64,000 bases of DNA from Candidatus Kapaibacterium sp. (GCA_938031175.1 CALHGZ010000009.1:178347-242346), one strand, 5' to 3'. Shown: positions 16,494 to 25,660, counted from the stretch's first letter. Notes: a model not told the origin generated them from the sequence alone. Translations and numbers: made by a program.

Positions 16494-17975
16494 ATGAATG
16501 AAGAAAAAAACAAAAGAAGTAACCTAGTAAATTGGTTACTATTTATCGCTACAATCATAATTGTCATACTAATTGTATTGCTCACAACGAGTATAGTCGA
16601 GCGACGCGTTGAAACAATAGCCCGTTTACAACCTGTGCGAGAGATACCCGAATGGGAGCCAAGAAATGAAATTTGGGGAGAAAACTATCCAAAAGAATAT
16701 GAAAGTTATATGAGAACACGTGATACACTTTTCAGAAGTGCTCATGGTGGTTCATCTACCATTGATTATTTAGAAGAGTATCCTGAACTGGTGATACTAT
16801 GGGCTGGTTATGCTTTTTCAAAAGACTATAAACAGGGCCGAGGTCATGCATATGCAGTAAAAGACGTTAGATTGACGCTGAGAACGGGTGGAGTTGAAGA
16901 AAGTCCTATGCCCGGCACTTGTTGGAGTTGTAAGACGACTGATGCACCGAGATTGATGAATACAATGGGTGTAGAAGCATTTTATTCAGCTAAATGGAAA
17001 GATTTAGGTTCGGAATGTGTAAATCCAATAGGATGTCAGGATTGTCACGATCCCAAAACTATGAATTTACGTATAACACGTCCGGCATTGATTGAAGCAT
17101 TAGAACGTCAGGGTAAGAAGATAAAAGATATTACGCATCAGGAGATGCGTTCGCTGGTTTGTGCTCAATGCCACGTTGAATATTATTTTAAACAACCCGG
17201 TTTTTATCTAACCTTTCCTTGGGACAAAGGATTTAGCGCTGATTCGATGGAAGCATATTATGATAGTTATGAATTTTCTGATTGGACTCACAAATTAAGT
17301 CGAGCGCCAATGCTTAAAGCTCAACATCCGGATTACGAATTATATCTTACGGGAGTTCACGCAAGTCGTGGGGTAGCTTGTGCTGATTGTCATATGCCAT
17401 ATAAAGTTGAGGGGGGAAGAAAATTTACTGACCATCACATACGAAGCCCGCTTAATAATATTGCTAATTCTTGTCAGATTTGCCATCGGCAAAGTGAATC
17501 CCAATTATTGAAAGATGTATATTCAAGGCAGGATAAAATATTAGAGTTAAGACGGATTGTAGAGAAATCACTTGCAAAAGCTCATATAGAAGCAAAAGTA
17601 GCCTGGGATAATGGAGCTACAGAACAGGATATGTCTGAAGCATTGAGACTAATTCGTCACGCACAATGGCGCTGGGATTGGGTAGCAGCTGCTAATGGAG
17701 TAGGATTCCACTCACCTGTAGAGGCGTTGCGTGTGTTAGGAACTGCAATTGAAAAAGCTGAACAAGCCAGGGCTAAAATTGCTCTTGTTTTAACAAAGTT
17801 GGGAGTAAAATTACCTATCAAGATGCCAGATATCTCTACTAAAGAAAAAGCGCAAGCATACATCGGGCTTGATATGGATAAAATAATAAAAGATAAAAAT
17901 GAACTTATTCGCACCGTTATCCCAGAATGGGACAGGGAAGCAAAGGAACGACAGGGTACGCTTTATGAATACTAA
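16494..17975 (+). CDS. nrfA: Ammonia-forming cytochrome c nitrite reductase NrfA
   Basis: 493 residues. NrfA reduces nitrite to ammonium with six electrons in the periplasm. Five heme sites are visible: the diagnostic active-site CWSCK (143-147) with lysine as proximal ligand, then CQDCH 181-185, CAQCH 223-227, CADCH 296-300 and CQICH 327-331. Residues in QCHVEYYF fit the catalytic Arg/Tyr/His pocket and calcium site region. The N-terminal hydrophobic stretch (11-33) has no clear cleavage site and may anchor the protein. AAAGGAG lies upstream of the ATG. It follows nrfH and precedes a porin gene. Confidence 0.97.
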   Translation: MNEEKNKRSNLVNWLLFIATIIIVILIVLLTTSIVERRVETIARLQPVREIPEWEPRNEIWGENYPKEYESYMRTRDTLFRSAHGGSSTIDYLEEYPELVILWAGYAFSKDYKQGRGHAYAVKDVRLTLRTGGVEESPMPGTCWSCKTTDAPRLMNTMGVEAFYSAKWKDLGSECVNPIGCQDCHDPKTMNLRITRPALIEALERQGKKIKDITHQEMRSLVCAQCHVEYYFKQPGFYLTFPWDKGFSADSMEAYYDSYEFSDWTHKLSRAPMLKAQHPDYELYLTGVHASRGVACADCHMPYKVEGGRKFTDHHIRSPLNNIANSCQICHRQSESQLLKDVYSRQDKILELRRIVEKSLAKAHIEAKVAWDNGATEQDMSEALRLIRHAQWRWDWVAAANGVGFHSPVEALRVLGTAIEKAEQARAKIALVLTKLGVKLPIKMPDISTKEKAQAYIGLDMDKIIKDKNELIRTVIPEWDREAKERQGTLYEY

Positions 17976-18016
17976 ATAATGTTCAAATTTTAAAGACCTA
18001 ATTTAAAGGATTGAAT

Positions 18017-19282
18017 ATGAAAACAGCATTAAATCTATTATTTCTTATAACATTATTACCTTTATCCCTAATAGCCGAAGAGGAAATGGGCAATTGGAAT
18101 TTTAGTGGTCAAATGCAAATAAGAACTGAAGTTGATGGGAGAGATTTTAATCATAAGACCCCGGCACGTATATATACAAGTATGCGAACGAGGGCTGGAA
18201 TACAGAGATTATTAGGTAAAGAAGCTGGTTTGTTTGTTCAATTTCAAGACTCACGGTTATTTGGAGAGGAAAGTAATACTGTTACCTCTCTTGCAAATGT
18301 AGATATTCATCAAGCTTATGTGTTTTTTAATTTGCCTTTTAATTTACCAATTTCATTTCAGGCTGGTAGATTTGAGATGAATTATGGAACGGAAAGAATT
18401 TTTGGACCTTTAGGATGGCATTATGTAGGAAGGTCATTCGATGGAGCTAAATTGTCTTATAAAGGTATTGCCGATATTGACTTCTTTGGACTGACAATTT
18501 CGAATGATGAAACCTATATACCATTTCCAACATCCGATAGATATCAAACTTCAGTTCCAAATAGTTCATTCTCACTTTATGGCTTTTGGCTGGATAAGAG
18601 TTTAAGAAATAAAGATAAGATTTCATTTTTTACTTTTTTTGAACTCAATGATAAAAAAGATTTTAATGGAAATAATTTATTAGAACGAATTAATATTGGA
18701 TTGAATTCAAATCTCAATTTCAGTAATCTTGCAACAGCAATTGAATTGATAACACAAGCCGGTAAAATCAGTGGGAAAGATATTTTTGCATATTTGATAT
18801 CAATTTCAGCAAATTATAATATTAAACCACTTACTTTTGGGGGCGGTATAGATATTCTTTCCGGAACTCATTCTGCTGAAACCAGTAAGTTTAATACATT
18901 TAGTCAGGATTATGGTACAAATCATAAATTCTATGGTTATATGGATTATTTTATCAATATACCGCTCAATACAAACAATCTGGGGTTGCAAAATATATAT
19001 TTTATGCTTGGTTTTAAACCGGAGGACTCAAAATTTTCAGCCTTTTTAAATTATCATTATTTTATGGCTGATAAGATAAGTTCGAGCGGAAATAAAAATT
19101 GGGGTCAAGAGATAGATATTACTTTGAATTATGTTATTTTAAAAGGGATTAATCTTGTATGGGGTGGTAGTTTATTCTTGGCTGATGATTTGATGAAGGA
19201 AAAATTCCGTGCTGTTTTAGATAATGGTAATGCTGATCCAGCATTTTGGACTTATTTTATGATACAGGCAAATCTTAATTAA
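18017..19282 (+). CDS. Outer-membrane beta-barrel porin linked to nrfHA
   Basis: 421 residues. Signal peptide about 1-21 (ends LSLIAEEE region). The mature part alternates hydrophobic and polar residues in the manner of a beta-barrel, with an early NWNFSGQMQIRTEVDGRDF and a final aromatic-flanked strand FWTYFMIQANLN. It resembles alginate-export/phosphate-porin-like proteins, but the substrate is not evident. AAAGGA at 18005-18010 favours the ATG at 18017 over the TTG at 18011. It lies 41 bases after nrfA and before a terminator, so it is probably the last gene of the nitrite operon and may admit nitrite or release ammonium. Confidence 0.75.
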   Translation: MKTALNLLFLITLLPLSLIAEEEMGNWNFSGQMQIRTEVDGRDFNHKTPARIYTSMRTRAGIQRLLGKEAGLFVQFQDSRLFGEESNTVTSLANVDIHQAYVFFNLPFNLPISFQAGRFEMNYGTERIFGPLGWHYVGRSFDGAKLSYKGIADIDFFGLTISNDETYIPFPTSDRYQTSVPNSSFSLYGFWLDKSLRNKDKISFFTFFELNDKKDFNGNNLLERINIGLNSNLNFSNLATAIELITQAGKISGKDIFAYLISISANYNIKPLTFGGGIDILSGTHSAETSKFNTFSQDYGTNHKFYGYMDYFINIPLNTNNLGLQNIYFMLGFKPEDSKFSAFLNYHYFMADKISSSGNKNWGQEIDITLNYVILKGINLVWGGSLFLADDLMKEKFRAVLDNGNADPAFWTYFMIQANLN

Positions 19283-19321
19283 TTGGTATTGAAATTAAAA
19301 ACTTGGTAAAATAGTTTTAAT

Positions 19322-19352
19322 GCCCGTCCATATCAGTAGTGGCGGGCTTTTT
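19322..19352 (+). terminator. Rho-independent terminator of the nitrite operon
   Basis: GCCCGTC (19322-19328) pairs with GGCGGGC (19341-19347) including one G-U pair, followed by TTTTT. It ends the rrf2-nrfHA-porin transcript. The 309-base gap 19283-19591 contains this terminator and the promoter at 19531-19562; nothing else is seen. Confidence 0.85.
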
Positions 19353-19530
19353 ATATATATTTCGTAGAAAAGATTGTAAAATGCTAATGAAAATTCTATT
19401 ATTTTGAAAATTGAATTAAAAACTATCAAACAATTTATTGATGTACTTAGTGATGATCAATAAATCCTATAGTGAATAATGAAACGATTCATTTTTTAAA
19501 AAAGGATTTATTGTAATTTAGATGATCTAA

Positions 19531-19562
19531 TTGAATAAGCATAAAATTAATTCGTAAATTTG
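19531..19562 (+). promoter_or_regulatory. Bacteroidota-type promoter for the MlaF-like ATPase gene
   Basis: TTG (19531-19533), 21 bases, TAAATTTG (19555-19562). This fits the -33/-7 pattern within the accepted spacing. Start of transcription would be near 19569, giving a leader of about 23 bases. Confidence 0.5.
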
Positions 19563-19591
19563 AAATTCAAATTGCATACATATAATATGAT

Positions 19592-20359
19592 ATGATAGAA
19601 ATTATAGATTTACATAAATCATTCGGACCGAAAAAAGTGCTTGATGGAGTTAATCTTGTGATTCCAACTGGTACCACGATGTGTATTATAGGTAAATCAG
19701 GTTGTGGTAAAAGTGTGCTTATAAAACATATTGTGGGATTACTTGAACCTGATAAAGGAGACATAATTGCCGATGGGAAAAGTATATTGAATATGGACAA
19801 AAAAGAGTTATTTGAATTTAGAAGAAAGATAGGATTTGTTTTTCAAGGCTCAGCACTATTTGATTCATATAATGTATTTGAAAATATTGTGCTAGGTTTG
19901 TATGAGCACGGTACCAAAGATATGAAAGTATTGGAAAGCGAAGCGATACGGGTTCTACAAGCAGTAGCAATGCTTCCAGAGGAGAACGGTGCAGAATTAA
20001 AAAGGGAATGGGAAATTTTGAAAAATAAAAAACCGTCGGATTTATCAGGTGGTATGAGGAAAAGAGTTGGTGTAGCAAGAGCTTTAGTAGGGCATCCAGA
20101 GTATATTATTTACGATGAACCAACAACAGGGCTTGATCCTGTTACTTCACAGCAAATTGATGAATTGATTGCTGATTTAACGAAAAAAATTAAAGTTACA
20201 TCAATTGTTATTACCCACGACTTGTTCTCAGTATGGCAGGTAGCTGATACTGTGAGTATGCTCAATGAAGGTAGGGTTCAATTTACTGGTACCCCTGAGG
20301 ATTTTAATCAATCAAAGGATCCCGTTGTGCTGGAATTTCTTGAAAGATATAAAAATTAA
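19592..20359 (+). CDS. MlaF-like ABC transporter ATP-binding protein
   Basis: 255 residues. Walker A GKSGCGKS (34-41), Q-loop VFQGSALFDSYNVFENI, signature LSGGMRKRVGVARAL (about 151-165), Walker B YIIYDEPTTGLDP and the H-loop VITHD. The FQ.SALFDS and GGMRKRVGVARAL stretches are hallmarks of the MlaF/Ttg2A group that powers phospholipid transport between the inner and outer membranes. It usually works with MlaE permease and an MCE protein; neither adjoins it here, so it is either an orphan or its partners lie elsewhere. Its stop overlaps by four bases the stop of the convergent gene on the minus strand. Confidence 0.88.
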   Translation: MIEIIDLHKSFGPKKVLDGVNLVIPTGTTMCIIGKSGCGKSVLIKHIVGLLEPDKGDIIADGKSILNMDKKELFEFRRKIGFVFQGSALFDSYNVFENIVLGLYEHGTKDMKVLESEAIRVLQAVAMLPEENGAELKREWEILKNKKPSDLSGGMRKRVGVARALVGHPEYIIYDEPTTGLDPVTSQQIDELIADLTKKIKVTSIVITHDLFSVWQVADTVSMLNEGRVQFTGTPEDFNQSKDPVVLEFLERYKN

Positions 20360-21231
20360 AAAATAAAATTAATTCCTAATCTGATGGAATAGTAATTAAG
20401 TGGCTTTCCTGATTCTAGTGGAAAGTACATTTTGCTTTGTTTTAACTCATAGCTTGCAATCGAAATTAAAGATTTTATAGCGAAAATAATAACTGGGAAT
20501 AGCTTGTTATTATAATCAAAAATAAATGGTTCGACAATATCAATCCAACGCTGACTAATATTGTCGAAAAGGAAACTGACGGACCATTTAGCAATGTCAA
20601 TATCTGAGTAGATTAAAGATTGTTCAAAACCAAAATTCACATAGAGTATTTTGTATAACTGATAATTTATGCTGCTTTGAAATAATGAACCAAGACGATA
20701 TTGCTCATCGAATTTATCATTAATTTCTTGATTAAATGAATTTGAAGCAATTAATTCAATATCTATTCTATTTATAGTTATGGCTGAAGTGTGGCATAGG
20801 AATAAGTTAGCTTCGTTAATTTGATAACCATAGCCATTGGTTAATCCAAATGTGCCACGCCATAAATCGGTTGTGTTACCTTTAGTTCTAATAGTTTTAG
20901 GCTTTAAATGGGAAGAAATATTTGTTAATGAGATAAATTCACGGGCGTGTCTTAATAGATTTTCTTCAGGTAGAATTTTCTCGAAGCGTTGAAAACCGTA
21001 TAAAAATTCGGCTGAATATGAACGGGCAAATTTATCAGAATAATTTAGATCAGGATAATTGATATATGATAAGCCGCTGAGAAAACTAATTGTAGGAGTA
21101 GATTCAGCAGTAATTTCGCTTGTGAATATTCTCGAAAGAAGCTTTGTAAAATTTCTTTCGTCTTCATTTACATTTTGGGCAAAAAGATATATACCCGATA
21201 TTAGTATTAAGAAAGAAATGTTGTAAGTCAT
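20356..21231 (-). CDS. Predicted envelope protein, paralogue of the upstream gene
   Basis: 291 residues from the ATG at 21231 (a TTG two codons earlier is possible). Signal peptide about 1-18 (ILISGIYLFAQ). The rest is beta-rich and ends YYSIRLGINFIF, the aromatic end typical of outer-membrane barrels. It shares organisation with the neighbouring protein: a W-x-TFGLTNGYGY segment, a GFEQSLIYS segment followed by a membrane-like helix, then a SYELKQSKMYFPLES segment and the terminal strand. No named family is recognised. It is the third gene of a minus-strand set after the Omp85 protein, so a role in the outer membrane is likely. Confidence 0.65.
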   Translation of the reverse strand: MTYNISFLILISGIYLFAQNVNEDERNFTKLLSRIFTSEITAESTPTISFLSGLSYINYPDLNYSDKFARSYSAEFLYGFQRFEKILPEENLLRHAREFISLTNISSHLKPKTIRTKGNTTDLWRGTFGLTNGYGYQINEANLFLCHTSAITINRIDIELIASNSFNQEINDKFDEQYRLGSLFQSSINYQLYKILYVNFGFEQSLIYSDIDIAKWSVSFLFDNISQRWIDIVEPFIFDYNNKLFPVIIFAIKSLISIASYELKQSKMYFPLESGKPLNYYSIRLGINFIF

Positions 21232-21243
21232 TATCAAAAGCGC

Positions 21244-22146
21244 TTAAAAATACATACTCAAACCAACTTTGAATGAATTGAACATTATCGGGGGAATAGT
21301 TTCAGAGGGCCAATTCATTCTTGAGCTATATAATTCGTAAAAACCATAAGAATAAGCATTTTTTAATATAAAGTAAATAATAGGGGTAGCAACTGGTATA
21401 GATTGATGAATTTCATTAATAAGCAAATCAAGTAGTACGTGTCCTGTTCCCTCGATAATCTTGCTCCAGGTCCATTTCCAGAATAGGTGGCGTGGATAAA
21501 TCATTGAACGTTCATAACCGGCATTTAAAGATAGATTTTTTACAAATCTAAACTTAATTCCAGCTTCGGAATATTCACCGAATCTAATGGCATTTCCGAA
21601 TATTTCAATAGCATCTTTATTTTTAGTGGATTCAGCGGTGTCCAAAAATGTAATTTTGTTCCAATTCAATCCACCTGTGTTGTGGAATATTAAATAAGAA
21701 TATTTTCCGAGTTTATATCCGTAGCCCTTGCAATCGTTAGTGCCGAATGTCCAAGTGTCAGATCTAAGTCCTTGCGAGGCATCACTTGTTGATTTCCAGG
21801 TAGATAATACTGATTTTAAGAATAATCCATTACTACGTAGGATGACTATATTGGTGTCCTCGGGTGTTCCAATTAAATTTGTGCTGGATATATTAATTTC
21901 GTAAGAGTTGATATCAGCCAGTTTGCCATCAAATACATCTGAATGATAAAAAAGTTTTACAAATCCGCCAGTTAAAGTAATAGTTGGGACTTTTTGTTCG
22001 TAGGCAAGGGAATCATTTTTTAAAATGACTGAGAAATTAATAGGTCCAGGGGTAAATGTTTTTGCAGTATCTTGTGATTGTGCAGATGTTTCGTAAATAA
22101 TTGAGCACATAAGCATAAGCAAAAAAGAAGAGATAAGTTTTAACAT
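21244..22146 (-). CDS. Predicted envelope protein, paralogue of the downstream gene
   Basis: 300 residues. The ATG at 22146 has AAAGGA six bases upstream; an earlier ATG at 22176 would overlap the Omp85 gene and lacks such a site. Signal peptide ends near residue 22 (YETSAQ). As in its neighbour, it has a TWTFGTNDCKGYGY segment, GYERSMIYPRHLFWKW, a long hydrophobic helix region, FYELYSSRMNWPSE, and a terminal strand FKVGLSMYF. I do not recognise a named family. The two genes look like an old tandem duplication retained in one operon behind the Omp85 protein. Confidence 0.68.
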   Translation of the reverse strand: MLKLISSFLLMLMCSIIYETSAQSQDTAKTFTPGPINFSVILKNDSLAYEQKVPTITLTGGFVKLFYHSDVFDGKLADINSYEINISSTNLIGTPEDTNIVILRSNGLFLKSVLSTWKSTSDASQGLRSDTWTFGTNDCKGYGYKLGKYSYLIFHNTGGLNWNKITFLDTAESTKNKDAIEIFGNAIRFGEYSEAGIKFRFVKNLSLNAGYERSMIYPRHLFWKWTWSKIIEGTGHVLLDLLINEIHQSIPVATPIIYFILKNAYSYGFYELYSSRMNWPSETIPPIMFNSFKVGLSMYF

Positions 22147-22165
22147 TTTTAATCCTTTATTTAAG

Positions 22166-24448
22166 TTAAAAAGCATTTCCTAAAGCTACATGGAAAGCAA
22201 ATTTAGTCAAAAATTTTTCTTTTTGCCATAACCATTTGTTATTTAAAGCGCTTGGGTCGTAAATGGGCCAACCAAAATCAAGCCTTAGGGGACCAACGGG
22301 AGTGTTGTATCTTAATCCTAAGCCGGCAGCAAGAGCAAGTTTTGTAAAATAATCAGTAAATTTAATTTCGGTGTAATTATCAGCAATCCAGTGAAAAGCA
22401 TTACCAATATCTAAGAATACAGCCATTCCCATATTGGCTATATGCTCGTCCCAAAACTCACCGAGTCTGTTAGTTTTTTGAAATCTGTACCGTACTTCAA
22501 GAGAAGCCTCGAAAATACCCTTACTCCCTAAGAAATTTTCAATAAATTCAAGGAATAAATTAGAACTTGTGGTATCGAGAGGCATAGTAGAGTATCTGAG
22601 TTTACGTGAGGGCCATCCGCGTACACTGTTGGCTCCCCCACTGAAGAAGAGTCGTTCAAAAGGTATGTAAGTATATGAAGGATCCCATTGATATATTATT
22701 CCGATTTTGGATTTGAGCGCTAAAACAGTATATCTGTTAAAGCTGTGATATTTGTTGTATGCAAATTGAAACCTAATATATCTGGCAATGCCAATTGGAA
22801 TACCACCATCTAATGAAATTACAGCATAATCGCCACGCGATGGGGTAAAGAAATTATCTCTATGGTCTGCAAAAAGCCCGAGACCAATTATATTAGCAGC
22901 TGGGTAGAAGATTGGATTATCCTCATAAAAATTATATAATGCATCCAATAAAATAATTGATTCAATTACTTTTAGTGAGTCGGTATGATTAAGAGCATTT
23001 GACAGAGCTTCGTTGCGCGTTTGTTCGTATTTAAGAGGCTTTTGCCATTCAAAAAGGAAATCAACTGACATATTGTTGAAATATGTAATACCAGGTAATT
23101 TGACAGGAAATTTGATAGGTAAGGAGAAAGTAACTAATGGTAAATTACCGCTTACATATCTATATGAATAAATTGGATTACAGAATACTCCAATACGACT
23201 ACTTTCCCAAATCCATAGCAGTGGTTGTCCAAATGATATACCGACCTGCCCTTCGAATTCGATTAGATTATTGAAGGGATTGCTAATCCAATTTGTTATA
23301 TCCTTAATTAATATTCGTGCGTAAGGATTGAAAACCTGAGCTTTTCCCAGAAGGTTTCTGTTTATGTAAGCTCCTTCAATACCCGAGTTTATAAAATTTC
23401 CAAATGTTGTTTGATTAATAAACCATCCTAAGTTCCATTCTTGCAGTTTTTTATACTGTAAAAATACGTTTATAGCCAGTGTACTATCGGTTGAGTATAA
23501 AGAATTAATGGTATCAATTTTTACAATGTCAAATGTTCCAAGAAAACGCAAGTTTTCTTCAGACTGTTGGATTTTAGTACGCGAGTACCAGTCTCCATTT
23601 TGAAATTCAAGTTGTTGAATTTTTGTCTTGTGAGAGATTGCATATTGTCCACGTGTACTATCAGTAAAATGTATAGATGATATTTTAAATCTGTTGCCCG
23701 GCTGGAAAGTAATTATTATGCTATCGGTCTTTTTTGTTGTATCCATTAGAACTAATGGGGGGTCTTCGTATCTTGAGGAATAATAACCGTTGTCGAGAAG
23801 AAATCTGTTGATTTTTCTAATTTCATCAATGATGGTTTCTTCTTTGAAATATGCATCTGGCTTGATAGTTCGTATTTTGTTTATCCGGGCTAACAAATAA
23901 GTTGGAATTGAATCTAATCCAAGATAGTTCAGTGCAGAAATTTTAAATCTGGAATTTTCTTCTATTACGAAAGTTAAAACGTTAATGCGTCGATTAGAAT
24001 CGGGTTTAAATTCAAAATTAATACGTGCCTGATGGAATCCGTTCATATTATAAAAATGCCATAGGGATAAAGTATCAGCGAAGATTCTATTTTCATCGAA
24101 AAATCGAATTTCATTGAAATAATTTTCAACGGTTCTTTTGAGATTAGTTTTAAGTGATTTTGGTGCCGATTTATTTTTACTGATCTCATTACTTAAATAT
24201 TGGAAAATTTGATGTTGCCAAGTCCTTTCGGTAGGTCTTGATGAGATGACAGAAGCAAGTTCGGAATTAGAGAAAGTTTTATTACCAATAAATTCAATTC
24301 GTCCGATTTCGTATAATCTATTATCTACGACAGAAGGGAATAATCCGCTATGAATTTTTCCAATGGCAAAAGATTGAGTTAGAATAAAAAAAAATATGAT
24401 AAAAATTGATTTTAGCTTGATGTTTTGCTTACTAATAGTTTTACTCAT
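22166..24448 (-). CDS. Omp85-family outer-membrane assembly protein (BamA/TamA-like)
   Basis: 760 residues. Signal peptide about 1-30, POTRA-like repeats (about 45-330; IGRIEFIGNKTFSNSELASVI and NALNYLG style elements), then a 16-strand barrel. The barrel contains GGANSVRGWPSRKLR, the conserved VRG(F/Y/W) element of the lid loop that inserts into Omp85 barrels, and GPLRLDFGWPIYDP near the end. It ends in Phe, as outer-membrane proteins usually do. It is shorter than a typical BamA with five POTRAs, so a TamA-like or accessory Omp85 is likely. A perfect promoter lies upstream (24474-24504), and two paralogous envelope genes follow. Confidence 0.9.
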   Translation of the reverse strand: MSKTISKQNIKLKSIFIIFFFILTQSFAIGKIHSGLFPSVVDNRLYEIGRIEFIGNKTFSNSELASVISSRPTERTWQHQIFQYLSNEISKNKSAPKSLKTNLKRTVENYFNEIRFFDENRIFADTLSLWHFYNMNGFHQARINFEFKPDSNRRINVLTFVIEENSRFKISALNYLGLDSIPTYLLARINKIRTIKPDAYFKEETIIDEIRKINRFLLDNGYYSSRYEDPPLVLMDTTKKTDSIIITFQPGNRFKISSIHFTDSTRGQYAISHKTKIQQLEFQNGDWYSRTKIQQSEENLRFLGTFDIVKIDTINSLYSTDSTLAINVFLQYKKLQEWNLGWFINQTTFGNFINSGIEGAYINRNLLGKAQVFNPYARILIKDITNWISNPFNNLIEFEGQVGISFGQPLLWIWESSRIGVFCNPIYSYRYVSGNLPLVTFSLPIKFPVKLPGITYFNNMSVDFLFEWQKPLKYEQTRNEALSNALNHTDSLKVIESIILLDALYNFYEDNPIFYPAANIIGLGLFADHRDNFFTPSRGDYAVISLDGGIPIGIARYIRFQFAYNKYHSFNRYTVLALKSKIGIIYQWDPSYTYIPFERLFFSGGANSVRGWPSRKLRYSTMPLDTTSSNLFLEFIENFLGSKGIFEASLEVRYRFQKTNRLGEFWDEHIANMGMAVFLDIGNAFHWIADNYTEIKFTDYFTKLALAAGLGLRYNTPVGPLRLDFGWPIYDPSALNNKWLWQKEKFLTKFAFHVALGNAF

Positions 24449-24473
24449 TCATAATTTGTAATCAAATAGAAGT

Positions 24474-24504
24474 CAAATATATATTATTTTAATGATAAGT
24501 CAAA
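24474..24504 (-). promoter_or_regulatory. Bacteroidota-type promoter for the Omp85 operon
   Basis: Read on the minus strand: TTTG (24504-24501), exactly 19 bases, TATATTTG (24481-24474). Full match to the TTTG-N19-TAnnTTTG consensus, 26 bases before the Omp85 ATG, so the leader is about 20 bases. The -33 element is part of the terminator stem of the preceding gene. Confidence 0.7.
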
Positions 24505-24535
24505 GGCTTATAAAGTAATGACTTTATAAGCCTTT
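24502..24535 (-). terminator. Long perfect hairpin after the DUF2795 gene
   Basis: AAAGGCTTATAAAGT (24502-24516), loop AATG, ACTTTATAAGCCTTT (24521-24535): 15 pairs without mismatch, starting five bases after the gene's stop. On the minus strand it is followed by GACTTATCA rather than a clean T-run, so termination may be partial. Confidence 0.7.
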
Positions 24536-24539
24536 AAAC

Positions 24540-24779
24540 TTAATAGTATTGTTCTTCTTCATCATCGTTATAGAAATACTCTTCTCCCATAACATCTTCA
24601 TATTCGGGCCAAAGGTCTTCGATTGATTCGAGGTATTCATCAGAATCTTCGAGTTCCATAATATTGTCGATTACTTGCTGGGGGCAACCGGTGCGATTTG
24701 CATAATCGAGCAGTTCTTCCTTGGTTGCAGGCCATGGAGCATCTTCGAGATACTGTGCTAATTCTGGTGTCCAGAACAT
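24540..24779 (-). CDS. DUF2795 small acidic protein
   Basis: 79 residues. The core TPELAQYLEDAPWPATKEELLDYANRTGCPQQVIDNIMELEDSDEYLESIEDLWPEY is the DUF2795 pattern, a small helical domain of unknown function found in many bacteria. The tail is very acidic (DDEEEQYY). A strong AAGGAGG precedes the ATG on the minus strand. It lies alone between the rpsD terminator and the hairpin at 24502-24535; no function can be assigned. Confidence 0.85.
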   Translation of the reverse strand: MFWTPELAQYLEDAPWPATKEELLDYANRTGCPQQVIDNIMELEDSDEYLESIEDLWPEYEDVMGEEYFYNDDEEEQYY

Positions 24780-24943
24780 ATTAATTACCTCCTTTTTAAG
24801 ATTTATTCAATTAAAAGTTGCATATTATTATCGGCTCTATTTGATAATTTATAACTTATTTCAAAATAAACTATCACGATATATTATCGAATAATCATTT
24901 ATTCTATTTTAGAATTTTTGCGAAAATACAACTTATTAATTAA

Positions 24944-24975
24944 TAAAAAAAACCTTTCGCATTTATGCGAAAGGT
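24944..24975 (-). terminator. Rho-independent terminator of rpsD
   Basis: Arms 24952-24962 and 24965-24975 (ACCTTTCGCAT / ATGCGAAAGGT) form 11 perfect pairs with a 2-base loop; eight A on the plus strand (24944-24951) read as a T-run after the stem on the minus strand. Confidence 0.9.
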
Positions 24976-25004
24976 CAGGGTATGAAGGAGAAGAGAAATG
25001 AGAA

Positions 25005-25607
25005 CTATCTTGAATAATATTCGACGATTAAAGGTATTTCGCATTGTGTAATAATTTCTTCTCTTGATGGGATGTATAGTAGTTTTGCTGAGAATTCAGC
25101 TTTTGAGACGTCGAGGTATGCTGGTGGTGCTGAAGATCGAATAGCATTTTGAATGGCTTCTAGTCTTCTGCTTTTTTCCTTAACAGTAACGACGTCATTA
25201 ACTTTAAGCTGATATGATGGGATATCAACTTTTTTCCCATTTACTAAAATATGACCGTGGGATATATATTGTCTGGCAGCCCAAATTGTTGGTGCGAAAC
25301 CAGCTTTATAGACAATGGCATCGAGTCTTGTTTCCAAAAGTTGAACTAACAGGTCGGCTGTATTACCGACGTATTTAGAGGCTTTCTTATAATAATTTAT
25401 CATTTGTCGTTCGGAAATGTTATATTGTAATCGAAGGCGTTGCTTCTCAAGCAATTGACGACCGAAGTCAGAAAGTCTGACTTTGCGTCTTATGTTCCCA
25501 TGTTGACCGGGTGGATAGGGTTTCTTTTGAGTTACCTTTTTAGCTTTTGGTGATAGTAAAATGTTAAGTTTTCTTGAAATTTTAACTTTTGGTCCGGTAT
25601 AATTCAT
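25005..25607 (-). CDS. rpsD: Ribosomal protein S4, standalone zinc-less copy
   Basis: 200 residues. S4 is a primary 16S rRNA-binding protein of the 30S subunit. Family features: PYPPGQHG, RRKVRLSDFGRQLLEKQRLRLQYNISERQM, LLETRLDAIVYKAGFAPTIWAARQYISHGHILVNGKKV (the S4 RNA-binding fold) and a C-terminal PSREEI. It lacks the N-terminal zinc cysteines of the C+ form. It is not in the rpsM-rpsK-rpsD-rpoA operon: it has its own promoter (25661-25691) and terminator. Either it is the only copy moved away from that operon or a second S4 exists elsewhere in the genome. Confidence 0.95.
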   Translation of the reverse strand: MNYTGPKVKISRKLNILLSPKAKKVTQKKPYPPGQHGNIRRKVRLSDFGRQLLEKQRLRLQYNISERQMINYYKKASKYVGNTADLLVQLLETRLDAIVYKAGFAPTIWAARQYISHGHILVNGKKVDIPSYQLKVNDVVTVKEKSRRLEAIQNAIRSSAPPAYLDVSKAEFSAKLLYIPSREEIITQCEIPLIVEYYSR

Positions 25608-25660
25608 AACTCTTTATTGATAAAATTAAAGAAAATAATAATTGATATTTTTAAAGATTT

